From: Alterisphingorhabdus sp051668705
GTDB taxonomy: Bacteria > Pseudomonadota > Alphaproteobacteria > Sphingomonadales > Sphingomonadaceae
Assembly (NCBI RefSeq): GCF_051668705.1
Contig: NZ_CP196351.1
Coordinates: 806,001-870,000, forward strand
Length of the DNA stretch: 64,000 bases
Direction of reading: 5' to 3'
The translations under genes were made by a program, and so were the position numbers. Below, in pieces: positions 9,307-17,783 of this stretch (positions within the stretch are counted from its first letter, which is position 1; each line of letters opens with the position of its first letter). A model generated the notes under the pieces. The model saw nothing but the letters and a program-made list of their open reading frames with translations, made no database searches and was not told the DNA's origin.

Positions 9307-10565
9307 CCAATATCACGCGCCATTATGTGCTCGCTGCCGGAGGAACTGGCGGCCATATGATACCGGCCTATTCGCTGGGCAAGGAGCTTATGCGCCGCGG
9401 TCACCGCGTTGCACTGCTAACCGATGAGCGCGGCGCAAAAATACCCGGTGCTTTTGAGGAAGCACAGATCCATATTCTGCCGACAGGCCGATTGAGTGGT
9501 AACCCGATTGCGCGGCTAAAAGGCCTGAAAAGCATTTGGACAGCGCGCAAAATGGCAAAGCAGTTGTTCACGACTTTTGAACCGACAGCCGTAGTCGGCT
9601 TTGGTGGCTATCCGGCTTTGCCGACCTTGCTGGCCGCACATTCCATGAAAGTGCCGACGCTGGTGCATGAGCAAAATTCGGTTTTTGGCAGAGTGAACCG
9701 TCTGATGGCACGCCGTGTCAGTGCGATTGCGACAGCTTATAAAAAAATCGAAGGGCTGGACCCGAAATATAAAGACAAAACCCATCTGGTCGGCAATCCT
9801 GTGCGTGATGAGATATTGGAGCTGAGAACCAAAGATTATCCGCCTTTTCTAACCGATGGATTGTTTCGTGTTCTGGTGACAGGCGGCAGTCAAGGTGCCC
9901 GCATATTGTCTGAGGTGGTGCCTGACGGTCTGGCCATGTTGCCTGCCTATTTGCGCCACCGGCTGCAAGTGACGCAGCAATGCCGCGAAGAAGATATTGA
10001 TTATGTCCGTGCACGCTATGCCGAGCATAATATCCCTGCGGAGCTGGCAACCTATATTGACGATTTGCCCGACCGTCTTGGTTGGTCGCATCTGTTTATC
10101 GGGCGATCAGGCGCATCAACAATTGCAGAGCTGACAGTTGTGGGCCGACCCGCGATTTTGATCCCGCTGCCCTTCGCCACTGATGATCATCAGACCATCA
10201 ATGCACGCGAGATGGTAAAAGCAGGGGGTGCGCGGACCATCGTGCAACCAAAAATCACGGTGACGCAGCAAACTGATCTGGAAGGCAAAGCGTCAAGAGA
10301 TCATGCCAAAGCCTTGAGCGAAATGGCTAAGCAATTGGCAAAACAGGTCAGGCAGATTGCCAAAGACCCTGCGGCACTCAACAATGCGGCTTTGGCTGCG
10401 CACAAATGCGGCTATCCTAATGCGACGAGTGATTTGGCAGACTTGGTAGAGAATATCGGTCCTAGTGGAATTTCTGACGCTATCCGTATGGCGCCGGCGA
10501 AGCAGCAAGGCGCAAGTGTGAAACCTGCATTGGCCAAAACGCAGGAAAAGGAGCGCAATCACTAA
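9303..10565 (+). CDS. murG: Lipid II-forming GlcNAc transferase MurG
   Basis: MurG transfers GlcNAc from UDP-GlcNAc to lipid I at the inner membrane surface. The N-terminal glycine-rich loop G-G-T-G-G-H-M-I-P-A-Y-S is present. The C-terminal GT-B signature, with G-R-S-G-A-S-T-I-A-E-L and PLPFATDDHQTINA, is also present. At 420 residues it is longer than many homologues (~360). The excess is a lysine/glutamine-rich insertion around residues 320-350 and a charged tail. The ATG at 9303 overlaps the ftsW stop and follows GGAG; a GTG at 9291 is an alternative. Confidence 0.95.
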   Translation: MTNITRHYVLAAGGTGGHMIPAYSLGKELMRRGHRVALLTDERGAKIPGAFEEAQIHILPTGRLSGNPIARLKGLKSIWTARKMAKQLFTTFEPTAVVGFGGYPALPTLLAAHSMKVPTLVHEQNSVFGRVNRLMARRVSAIATAYKKIEGLDPKYKDKTHLVGNPVRDEILELRTKDYPPFLTDGLFRVLVTGGSQGARILSEVVPDGLAMLPAYLRHRLQVTQQCREEDIDYVRARYAEHNIPAELATYIDDLPDRLGWSHLFIGRSGASTIAELTVVGRPAILIPLPFATDDHQTINAREMVKAGGARTIVQPKITVTQQTDLEGKASRDHAKALSEMAKQLAKQVRQIAKDPAALNNAALAAHKCGYPNATSDLADLVENIGPSGISDAIRMAPAKQQGASVKPALAKTQEKERNH

Positions 10566-11983
10566 TGCGTGGTGTTGGAACGGATATTGGAATTATCCAC
10601 TTTGTCGGCATTGGCGGTATCGGCATGTCCGGTATTGCCGAGGTAATGCACAATCTGGGTTATCAGGTGCAGGGTAGCGATCTGTCCGATGGGCCAGTCG
10701 TTCAAAGACTTAAGTCCAAAGGCATTGCGATCTTCCAAGACCATAGCCCGGAAAATGTTGCTGAAGCTGCGGTGCTAGTGACCTCTACAGCGATCAGACG
10801 GACAAACCCTGAAGTGGCTTATGCCTTGCAGAACCGCATTCCGGTTGTGCGCCGGGCAGAGATGCTGGCCGAGTTGATGCGCCTGAAATCGACAGTGGCC
10901 ATTGCTGGCACGCATGGCAAGACCACCACCACATCAATGGTTGCGGCGATGCTGGATGCAGGCGGTATTGACCCCACGGTTATCAATGGCGGCATCATCA
11001 ATAATTATGGCTCTAATGCGCGGCTGGGCACCAGCGAATGGATGGTTGTTGAAGCTGATGAGAGCGATGGCAGCTTTTTGCGGTTAGATGGCACTTTGGC
11101 GGTCGTCACCAATATCGACCCTGAGCATTTGGACCATTATGGCAGTTTTGAAAAAGTCAAAAATGCCTTTGTCGAATTTATTGAGAATGTGCCTTTTTAC
11201 GGGGCTGCCATGATGTGCCTCGATCATCCTGAAGTGCAGGCATTGTTGCCGCGTATCAAGGACCGCAGGATCGTTACCTATGGATTTAGTGCGCAAGCGG
11301 ATGTGCGCGGTCACAATGTTACGCCAATGCCGGGCGGCAATGTTTTCGACGTTGCAGTGCGCGACCGCGATGGTGATGTCCGCCAGATAGAGGGCATAGA
11401 ATTGCCGATGCCGGGCAAACATAATGTCCAAAATGCGCTGGCTGCTGTGGCTGTTGGTCTGCAAATGGGCCTTAGCGATACGCAGGTGCAATCGGGCTTT
11501 GCCAAATTTGGCGGCGTGAAGCGGCGCTTCACCAAAGTTGGCGCGGTAAATATATCTGATAGCGAAGTGCCGGTGATTGATGATTATGGCCATCACCCAG
11601 TGGAAATTCGCGCAGTATTGGCCGCCGCTCGGGAGGGCGTGGACGGCCGGATTTTCGCCGTCATGCAGCCGCACCGCTATACGCGCCTCAATGAGCTTAT
11701 GGACGATTTCCAGCAGGCATTTAATGATGCTGATAGCGTGTATATCACGCCGGTTTTTGCCGCAGGGGAAGATCCGATAGACGGCATAGACAGCTTGGCG
11801 CTGGTCAATGGTCTGCGTCAGCGTGGTCACCGTGAAGCCAATGTGGTCGGCAATATCAATGATTTGGCGACAGTGCTTGCCGGACAAATTCAAGCAGGAG
11901 ATATGATTGTCTGCCTTGGTGCAGGTGACATCACCAAATGGGCGGCGGGCTTGGCCGATGCTGTTCAGGAAGTGATGAAATGA
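10565..11983 (+). CDS. murC: UDP-MurNAc:L-alanine ligase MurC
   Basis: MurC starts peptide stem synthesis by adding L-Ala to UDP-MurNAc. The 472-residue protein has the N-terminal dinucleotide-like motif GIGGIGMSGIAEV near residue 15. The ATP-binding A-G-T-H-G-K-T-T-T-T motif is near residue 118. NIDPEHLDHYG and DDYGHHPVEI are characteristic MurC segments. It shares one base with murG (TAATG) and four with murB. Confidence 0.97.
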   Translation: MRGVGTDIGIIHFVGIGGIGMSGIAEVMHNLGYQVQGSDLSDGPVVQRLKSKGIAIFQDHSPENVAEAAVLVTSTAIRRTNPEVAYALQNRIPVVRRAEMLAELMRLKSTVAIAGTHGKTTTTSMVAAMLDAGGIDPTVINGGIINNYGSNARLGTSEWMVVEADESDGSFLRLDGTLAVVTNIDPEHLDHYGSFEKVKNAFVEFIENVPFYGAAMMCLDHPEVQALLPRIKDRRIVTYGFSAQADVRGHNVTPMPGGNVFDVAVRDRDGDVRQIEGIELPMPGKHNVQNALAAVAVGLQMGLSDTQVQSGFAKFGGVKRRFTKVGAVNISDSEVPVIDDYGHHPVEIRAVLAAAREGVDGRIFAVMQPHRYTRLNELMDDFQQAFNDADSVYITPVFAAGEDPIDGIDSLALVNGLRQRGHREANVVGNINDLATVLAGQIQAGDMIVCLGAGDITKWAAGLADAVQEVMK

Positions 11984-12879
11984 TGGCCGCGCTTACCCTT
12001 CCTGTTGTAAGAGGCAAGCTAAAGCAAAATGCGCCTTTGGCCCCGCTTGTGTGGTTCAAGTCTGGTGGGCCGGCTGACCTGTTGTTTGAACCAGCGGATA
12101 TTGCCGATTTGCAGGATTTTTTGCGTCAGATAGATGCGGATATGCCGGTTTGGCCATTGGGGCTTGGCTCTAACCTGATTGTGCGTGATGGCGGTGTGCG
12201 CGGTGTGACCGTGCGGCTGGGCAAGGCCTTTGCCACTGTAACGCAGGACGATGACGGCCATATGGTGTGCGGCGGCGGAGCCTCGGGCATATTGGTGTCC
12301 TCAAAAGCGCGTGATGCACATCAGGCCGGTTTAGAATTTTTGCGCGGTATTCCGGGCACTGTTGGTGGTTTTGTGCGCATGAATGGCGGCGCCTATGGCC
12401 GTGAGGTGGCTGACATATTGGTCTCTTGCGATGTCGTGCTGCGCGATGGCGCGCTGGTCACATTGCCGGTTGACGCGTTAAACTATAGCTATCGCCACAG
12501 CGCCTTGCCAGACGGGGCAATTGTTGTCAGCGCGCGCTTTCACGGTACGCTAGGCGATAAAGAGGCAATACAGGCAGAGATGGACCGTATCGCCGATGCG
12601 CGTGAATCCTCACAACCTTTGCGCAGCAAAACCGGTGGATCGACTTTCAAAAACCCTGATGGACATAAGGCATGGGCGCTGGTCGACGCGGCTGGTTGTC
12701 GCGGTTTCCAGATTGGCGGCGCACAAGTGAGTGAGAAACATACAAATTTCATGATCAATACTGGCGATGCTAGCAGCGCCGATATTGAGGCACTGGGCGA
12801 AGAAGTGCGCAAGCGGGTAAAGGCACAATCGGGCGTTGAACTGCAATGGGAAATTCAACGCGTGGGAGAAGCAGCATGA
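11980..12879 (+). CDS. murB: UDP-N-acetylenolpyruvoylglucosamine reductase MurB
   Basis: MurB is the FAD- and NADPH-dependent reductase that makes UDP-MurNAc. FAD-binding features include W-P-L-G-L-G-S-N-L-I-V-R-D-G-G and GIPGTVGGFVRMNGGAYG. The catalytic serine region R-S-K-T-G-G-S-T-F-K-N-P follows, and a C-terminal SEKHTNFMIN block ends the domain. Length (299 aa) fits the short, type II MurB seen in alphaproteobacteria. The ATG at 11980 overlaps the murC stop and has AGGAAG about 8 bases upstream; ATG 11983 follows directly. Confidence 0.95.
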   Translation: MMAALTLPVVRGKLKQNAPLAPLVWFKSGGPADLLFEPADIADLQDFLRQIDADMPVWPLGLGSNLIVRDGGVRGVTVRLGKAFATVTQDDDGHMVCGGGASGILVSSKARDAHQAGLEFLRGIPGTVGGFVRMNGGAYGREVADILVSCDVVLRDGALVTLPVDALNYSYRHSALPDGAIVVSARFHGTLGDKEAIQAEMDRIADARESSQPLRSKTGGSTFKNPDGHKAWALVDAAGCRGFQIGGAQVSEKHTNFMINTGDASSADIEALGEEVRKRVKAQSGVELQWEIQRVGEAA

Positions 12880-13799
12880 CCCTTGCCAAACTTCATATTG
12901 CGGTCTTGATGGGCGGCTGGTCGGCGGAACGCGACGTGTCTTTGATGAGCGGCGAGGGCATTGCCAAAGCGCTTGAAAGCCGCGGGCATAAGGTCAGCCG
13001 GATTGATATGGACCGTAATGTGGCGGCTGTTCTGACCGAATTACGCCCTGATATTGTATTTAACGCACTGCACGGGACACCGGGTGAAGATGGCCGCGTT
13101 CAGGGCATGCTTGATCTGATGCAAATCCCTTACACGCATAGCGGCATGGCGACATCGGTTATTGCGATTGATAAAGAGCTGACCAAAAACGCGCTGGTTC
13201 CGCACGGTATCCCAATGCCAAAGGGCCAGATTGTGCGCAGTGAAACCCTTTACGCATCTGACCCGATGCCGCGCCCTTATGTGCTGAAACCCGTCAATGA
13301 AGGGTCTTCCGTTGGTGTGGCCATCGTCCATGATGACAGCAATTATGGCAACCCGATTGCACGTGACGCCGTGGGGCCTTGGCAGGAATTTGATGAATTG
13401 CTGGCCGAACCCTTTATCAAAGGCCGCGAGCTGACCACAGCGGTTATCGGCGATCAGGCACTGACCGTTACCGAATTGCGCGCAAAGTCAGGCTTTTACG
13501 ATTATGAAGCCAAATATACGGATGGCCTTACAGAGCATATCTGCCCTGCCGATATTCCGCAGGATGTGCATGATCTGTGCATGAAATATGCGCTTGAGGC
13601 GCATAGGTTGCTTGGTTGTAAGGGTGTGTCACGCACGGATTTCCGATGGGATGACAGCATGGGAACAGACGGGCTGTTCGCACTGGAAACCAACACGCAG
13701 CCGGGCATGACACCGCTCAGCCTTGTTCCTGAACAGGCGGCGGCAACCGGTATGGATTATGCAACATTGGTCGAGAAAATAGTGGAGGCGGCATTATGA
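12876..13799 (+). CDS. ddl: D-alanine--D-alanine ligase
   Basis: This ATP-grasp ligase makes D-Ala-D-Ala for MurF. The 307 residues show the N-terminal VLMGGWSAERDVSLMSG motif, NALHGTPGEDG, and the ATP-grasp lysine region YVLKPVNEGSSVGV. The C-terminal S-R-T-D-F-R-W and E-T-N-T-Q-P-G-M-T metal/phosphate-binding motifs are also present. The ATG at 12876 overlaps the murB stop, with GGGAGAAG upstream. The position between murB and ftsQ is the standard alphaproteobacterial one, so this is the DdlB-type copy. Confidence 0.96.
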   Translation: MTLAKLHIAVLMGGWSAERDVSLMSGEGIAKALESRGHKVSRIDMDRNVAAVLTELRPDIVFNALHGTPGEDGRVQGMLDLMQIPYTHSGMATSVIAIDKELTKNALVPHGIPMPKGQIVRSETLYASDPMPRPYVLKPVNEGSSVGVAIVHDDSNYGNPIARDAVGPWQEFDELLAEPFIKGRELTTAVIGDQALTVTELRAKSGFYDYEAKYTDGLTEHICPADIPQDVHDLCMKYALEAHRLLGCKGVSRTDFRWDDSMGTDGLFALETNTQPGMTPLSLVPEQAAATGMDYATLVEKIVEAAL

Positions 13800-14716
13800 G
13801 TAGCACCAAGATAAAACGCGGCAAGCAAGCATCTCCGCGCCGTAAGCCCAGCAAGCGGCGGACGATCAAGAAGACAAGTATTTTTGATCGTATGCTGGCG
13901 GTTCTGCCCTTCACGCAGGAGCAGATAAGGCGGGCCATGACGATCGCCATTCTGGGTGTAGTCGGGCTGGGTGTCTATAGCGTAGCCTCAATCACTGGTA
14001 TGACTGACAAAGCCTATGCGAAATATGCTGAAACCGCTGCTAATGCCGGGTTTGAAGTACGGCAGATAGAGGTGCGCGGCCTTGAGAATGTCAATGAGCT
14101 GAAAGTATATGAAATCGTGCTGGCAGAGAAAGACCGCTCTATGCCGCTGGTTGACCTTAAAGCTCTGCGCAATGAATTGGTGCAATTTGGCTGGATTGCC
14201 GACGCCAGAATTTCGCGGCAACTGCCCGACCGTTTGATCGTCGATATTGTTGAACATAACCCCCATGCTTTGTGGCAAAATGGCGATACGCTGGCGTTGA
14301 TCGATAAAGAAGGTCGCGTGCTCGAAAAACTGTCCAAGGGGCATAGTTTTGATCTTCCGCTTATTCGCGGGGAATATGCCAATGAAAATATTGCTGCGCT
14401 AGACGCGATTATGGGGGAGGCACCTGCACTCACTGCCTTGGTTGAAGAGGCGGAATGGGTTGGTCGCCGCCGATGGGATGTAACATTTGATAGCGGCGAG
14501 AAACTTGCCTTGCCGGAAGGTGCGGATGCTGCAAAGGCAGCTTATGTGAATTTTGCGCGGATGGAAGGCGTTAATCGCTTGCTGGGCAAAGGGGTCACAT
14601 TCTTTGATCTTCGCGACCCTGAAAAGGCATATTTTCGTCTGCCGCGCGCTCAACAAGATAATGATAAAGATAGTGCGGGCGATACTGCACAGTCCGAGAA
14701 AGAGGGGGCACAATGA
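13796..14716 (+). CDS. ftsQ: Cell division protein FtsQ
   Basis: FtsQ is a bitopic divisome protein that recruits FtsB and FtsL. The 306 residues have a long, very basic cytoplasmic N-terminus (K/R-rich, residues 1-35), one membrane helix at about 45-65, and a POTRA domain from about 82 (IEVRGLENVNELKVYEIV). The FtsQ/DivIB beta domain follows (LIVDIVEHNPHALWQ). The last ~25 residues are charged and low-complexity. The start overlaps the ddl stop (ATGA) and has GGAGG upstream. Confidence 0.94.
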   Translation: MSSTKIKRGKQASPRRKPSKRRTIKKTSIFDRMLAVLPFTQEQIRRAMTIAILGVVGLGVYSVASITGMTDKAYAKYAETAANAGFEVRQIEVRGLENVNELKVYEIVLAEKDRSMPLVDLKALRNELVQFGWIADARISRQLPDRLIVDIVEHNPHALWQNGDTLALIDKEGRVLEKLSKGHSFDLPLIRGEYANENIAALDAIMGEAPALTALVEEAEWVGRRRWDVTFDSGEKLALPEGADAAKAAYVNFARMEGVNRLLGKGVTFFDLRDPEKAYFRLPRAQQDNDKDSAGDTAQSEKEGAQ

Positions 14717-15987
14717 CTGCATCAACCATCAGCAAAGTTTATACAGCGCTTGATATTGGTTCTTCAAAAGTAAGTGCGCTGATTGCTGGGCGGACCGAAG
14801 AGGGTAATTTGCTGGCGCTCGGTACGGGTCAACATGTCAGTTCCGGCGTTAAAAAGGGTCATGTTATTGATAAAAACCGGACCGAACATGCAGTACGTAG
14901 CGCTATTGAGCAAGCGGAGAGAATGGCCGGTGTAAGCATCGACCAAGTCTGGGTCGGCTGCACCGCTGGCGGGTTGTCCAGCCATATTACCTCGGTCGAG
15001 ACGGAGTTAAACGGCGGACGGATTGAGCAGGATGATGTTGATTATCTGCTGAGCCATGGCCGCGATGCCATTGACCCTGATGGCCGCCTGGTTTTGCACG
15101 CAGAACCTGCGCTCTACACGCTTGATGGACAGGCCGGTGTCAAGCACCCGCTGGGCCTTCATGCTGACCGTTTGGGGGTTGATATTCATGTCGTGCTTGC
15201 TGATGGCGCACCGGTTCGCAACATCGATCAATGCGTAAGAGCGGCACATCTTGATGTGCGCTCCGTGGTCGCGGCACCCATTGCAACAGGCCTTGCTTGC
15301 TTGAATGAAGAAGAACGCGAACTGGGCGTAGCATTGGTCGAGATGGGGGCGATGGTCACCAATATCTCGCTTTACATGCACGGCATGTTGGTCGGTCTCC
15401 ACAGCATCCAATTTGGCGCGTCTGATATTACCGATGCCATTGCATCATCTTTCGGCATCCGCTGGCATGAAGCTGAACGATTGAAATGCTTTTATGGTTC
15501 GGCAATATCCAGCCCTGCCGATCACCGCGAGATGATACCAGTGCGCCGCAATGGAGATAGCGACCCGAATATCACGCAAAATGAGGCTGATGAGCGTATA
15601 GCGCGTGCTGATCTGGTCAGCGTGATTGTTCAGCAAATGGATTATCTGCTGGGAGAGGTGTCTCGTTCGCTCAAACAACTCGGCTTTACAGGGCCGCGCG
15701 GCAAGATGGTTGTGCTTGCAGGCGGCGGCGCTGAATTAAAAGGCGTGGCGGATTATGCGCAAAGCGTGTTTGGTCAGTCAGTACGTATTGGCCGCCCTAA
15801 GCGTTTGGAAGGATTGCCGGAAGCGCATAGTGGGCCAGCCTTTGCAACATTGGCCGGCCTAGTGCGATATGCCGATAGCGACCCGAAAGATATACGCCAA
15901 TTGGCGCTTAATAAGCAGACTGTTCATAGCTATTCAGGTTCTGCAATAATCAAGCGGTTATGGCGTGCTATGCGGGAAAATTATTGA
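14713..15987 (+). CDS. ftsA: Cell division protein FtsA (actin-like ATPase)
   Basis: FtsA tethers FtsZ filaments to the membrane and links them to the later divisome. The 424 residues begin with the phosphate-1 motif ALDIGSSKVSALI, followed by the SHVI-containing 1C subdomain. Phosphate-2 (VALVEMGAMVTNIS) and adenosine motifs (VVLAGGGAELKGV) come next. The C-terminal I-I-K-R-L-W-R-A-M-R-E-N-Y is a plausible amphipathic membrane-targeting helix. The start overlaps ftsQ (ATGA) with GAGGGGG upstream. A 164-base gap separates it from ftsZ. Confidence 0.96.
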   Translation: MTASTISKVYTALDIGSSKVSALIAGRTEEGNLLALGTGQHVSSGVKKGHVIDKNRTEHAVRSAIEQAERMAGVSIDQVWVGCTAGGLSSHITSVETELNGGRIEQDDVDYLLSHGRDAIDPDGRLVLHAEPALYTLDGQAGVKHPLGLHADRLGVDIHVVLADGAPVRNIDQCVRAAHLDVRSVVAAPIATGLACLNEEERELGVALVEMGAMVTNISLYMHGMLVGLHSIQFGASDITDAIASSFGIRWHEAERLKCFYGSAISSPADHREMIPVRRNGDSDPNITQNEADERIARADLVSVIVQQMDYLLGEVSRSLKQLGFTGPRGKMVVLAGGGAELKGVADYAQSVFGQSVRIGRPKRLEGLPEAHSGPAFATLAGLVRYADSDPKDIRQLALNKQTVHSYSGSAIIKRLWRAMRENY

Positions 15988-16094
15988 CGATAAGGCCAGA
16001 CTAAACAATGACCATCATAAGCGGCGATAAATATGGTAAATATGTTGCTAACAGCAAAACATAAAAATTCGCTCTAAAAGGTGAAAATTTTTGC

Positions 16095-16126
16095 GCACAG
16101 TGTATTAGTAATTTTGAATACTGTGC
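16095..16126. promoter_or_regulatory. Inverted repeat in the ftsA-ftsZ gap
   Basis: The arms GCACAG-(TG)-TATT and AATACTGTGC pair over 10 bases, with a two-base bulge on the left arm and about ten bases between them. The repeat ends 25 bases before the ftsZ ATG, in the only sizeable non-coding stretch of the division cluster (15988-16151). It could be a protein operator or an RNA hairpin in the ftsZ leader. There is no T run after it, so it is not an obvious terminator. Its function is unknown. Confidence 0.5.
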
Positions 16127-16151
16127 AAAAGGCAAGTGAGGAGTACAGGAT

Positions 16152-17663
16152 ATGAGTATCGATATTGGACCACCGGCCAGTGATGAACTGCGGCCGCGTA
16201 TTGCCGTTATCGGTGTAGGTGGCGCTGGCGGTAATGCCGTTGCCAACATGATTAATGCAAATGTTGAAGGTGTAGATTTCATTATCGCGAACACCGATGC
16301 GCAGGCACTGAACAGTTCTGCGGCGGATCAGCGCATTCAGCTTGGCCCTGAAATTACACAGGGCCTTGGTGCTGGTTCACGCCCTGAAGTTGGCCGTGCC
16401 GCGGCTGAAGAAACCATCAGCGAAGTTGAGAAAGTCCTCGAAGGCGCGCATATGTGTTTCATTGCAGCTGGCATGGGCGGCGGAACAGGCACTGGTGCAG
16501 CCCCGGTAATAGCCAAGATCGCCAGAGATAAAGGCATATTGACGGTTGGTGTTGTTACCAAGCCATTCACCTTTGAAGGCACACGCCGGATGCGTGCGGC
16601 AGAGGCTGGCATTGATGAATTGCAGGATAATGTCGATACATTGATCGTCATCCCGAACCAGAATTTGTTCCTGATCGCTAATGCCGACACCACATTCAAA
16701 GAAGCATTCACGCTTGCTGATGAAGTGTTGCAACAGGGCGTGCGTTCAATAACCGATCTTATGGTGATGCCAGGTCTTATCAATCTGGATTTTGCTGATG
16801 TTCGTTCGGTTATGCATGAAATGGGCAAAGCCATGATGGGCACAGGCGAGGCGGGCGGTGACAATCGTGCGCTTGAAGCTGCGGAAAAGGCCATTGCCAA
16901 TCCACTGTTGGATGGTGTTTCCATGCAAGGTGCGAAGGGCGTGATTATTTCCATCACTGGCGGTGAGGATATGCGCCTGATGGAAGTTGATGAAGCAGCC
17001 AATCACATTCGTGAGCTGGTTGACCCTGATGCTAATATCATTTGGGGCTCAGCCTTTAACAATGACCTTGATGGCAAGATCCGTGTTTCCGTAGTGGCGA
17101 CCGGTATTGATGCGGATGGTTCTGCGCAAAGCGATAATAGCCGCGCTTTCTATTCTTTTTCTAACAAGGGCAAGGCTGGACAAAACCCGGCCGCTGTTCA
17201 GACAACGGCTGCGCCGGTCGCAGCGAAGCAGGAAGAGCCAGAGCCAGAGCCAGTCGTTGAAACTGCGGCACCCATGGAAGAGGCTGTTGTAGAAGAGACA
17301 GTACAGGATGACATCCCTGCTGAAATCAATGCGTTGATGGGTGATCAAGCGGATGGTGAAGATGACGCTGATGTTATGGATTTGTCTGAACCGCTTGATG
17401 ATGCTGATGAACTGACATTGGATGAAGGTGCTGAAGACGGTGCCGATAGCGCATCAATCGCGCCAGGCAATGCGACTGATGGCGCAGCAGATGGCAAGGG
17501 CGGAGCACCGCGTATAGCCTCTGGTGGCGGTACATTGTTTGAACGCATGGCCAATTTGTCGCGCAGCGAAAATGCTGCGGCAGATGGCGATGACAGCGAT
17601 GGTGATGATGAAGGCGGTGGTCTTAACATTCCACGTTTTCTAAATCGTCAAAACAACCAATAG
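16152..17663 (+). CDS. ftsZ: Cell division GTPase FtsZ
   Basis: FtsZ polymerises into the cytokinetic ring. The 503 residues show the nucleotide-binding GVGGAGGNAV motif near residue 20, the tubulin signature G-G-G-T-G-T-G near 110, and the T7/synergy region NLDFADVRSVM. The GTPase core ends near residue 320. A strongly acidic linker of about 165 residues follows. The C-terminal peptide G-L-N-I-P-R-F-L-N-R-Q binds FtsA and other partners. GAGGAG lies about 8 bases before the ATG. The long linker fits alphaproteobacterial FtsZ. Confidence 0.98.
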   Translation: MSIDIGPPASDELRPRIAVIGVGGAGGNAVANMINANVEGVDFIIANTDAQALNSSAADQRIQLGPEITQGLGAGSRPEVGRAAAEETISEVEKVLEGAHMCFIAAGMGGGTGTGAAPVIAKIARDKGILTVGVVTKPFTFEGTRRMRAAEAGIDELQDNVDTLIVIPNQNLFLIANADTTFKEAFTLADEVLQQGVRSITDLMVMPGLINLDFADVRSVMHEMGKAMMGTGEAGGDNRALEAAEKAIANPLLDGVSMQGAKGVIISITGGEDMRLMEVDEAANHIRELVDPDANIIWGSAFNNDLDGKIRVSVVATGIDADGSAQSDNSRAFYSFSNKGKAGQNPAAVQTTAAPVAAKQEEPEPEPVVETAAPMEEAVVEETVQDDIPAEINALMGDQADGEDDADVMDLSEPLDDADELTLDEGAEDGADSASIAPGNATDGAADGKGGAPRIASGGGTLFERMANLSRSENAAADGDDSDGDDEGGGLNIPRFLNRQNNQ

Positions 17664-17669
17664 CTATTT

Positions 17670-17695
17670 CTCCGGGTGATTGCGATCACTCGGAG
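17670..17695 (+). terminator. Hairpin after ftsZ, probable weak terminator
   Basis: CTCCGGGTGAT and ATCACTCGGAG pair over 11 bases, with one G-T pair and a four-base loop (TGCG). The hairpin begins 6 bases after the ftsZ stop. Only a short T-rich stretch follows, so termination may be partial and some transcription may continue into the next gene. Confidence 0.55.
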
Positions 17696-17783
17696 CAGCT
17701 TTGCCGCACCATATACTCGCTGCACCCCATGCAGCTTTTATATTCGGTGTTTATTGAATAGCGTGCTAATATTAAGAGCCATT

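Noticed and set aside
11084..11893. 269-codon open frame on the reverse strand
   Set aside because: Lies fully antisense to murC, a conserved gene, has no ribosome-binding site or recognisable domain; explained by codon bias.
17676..17783. 36-codon N-terminal extension of the SPOR gene
   Set aside because: Would bury the signal peptide and overlap the hairpin after ftsZ; ATG 17784 fits better.
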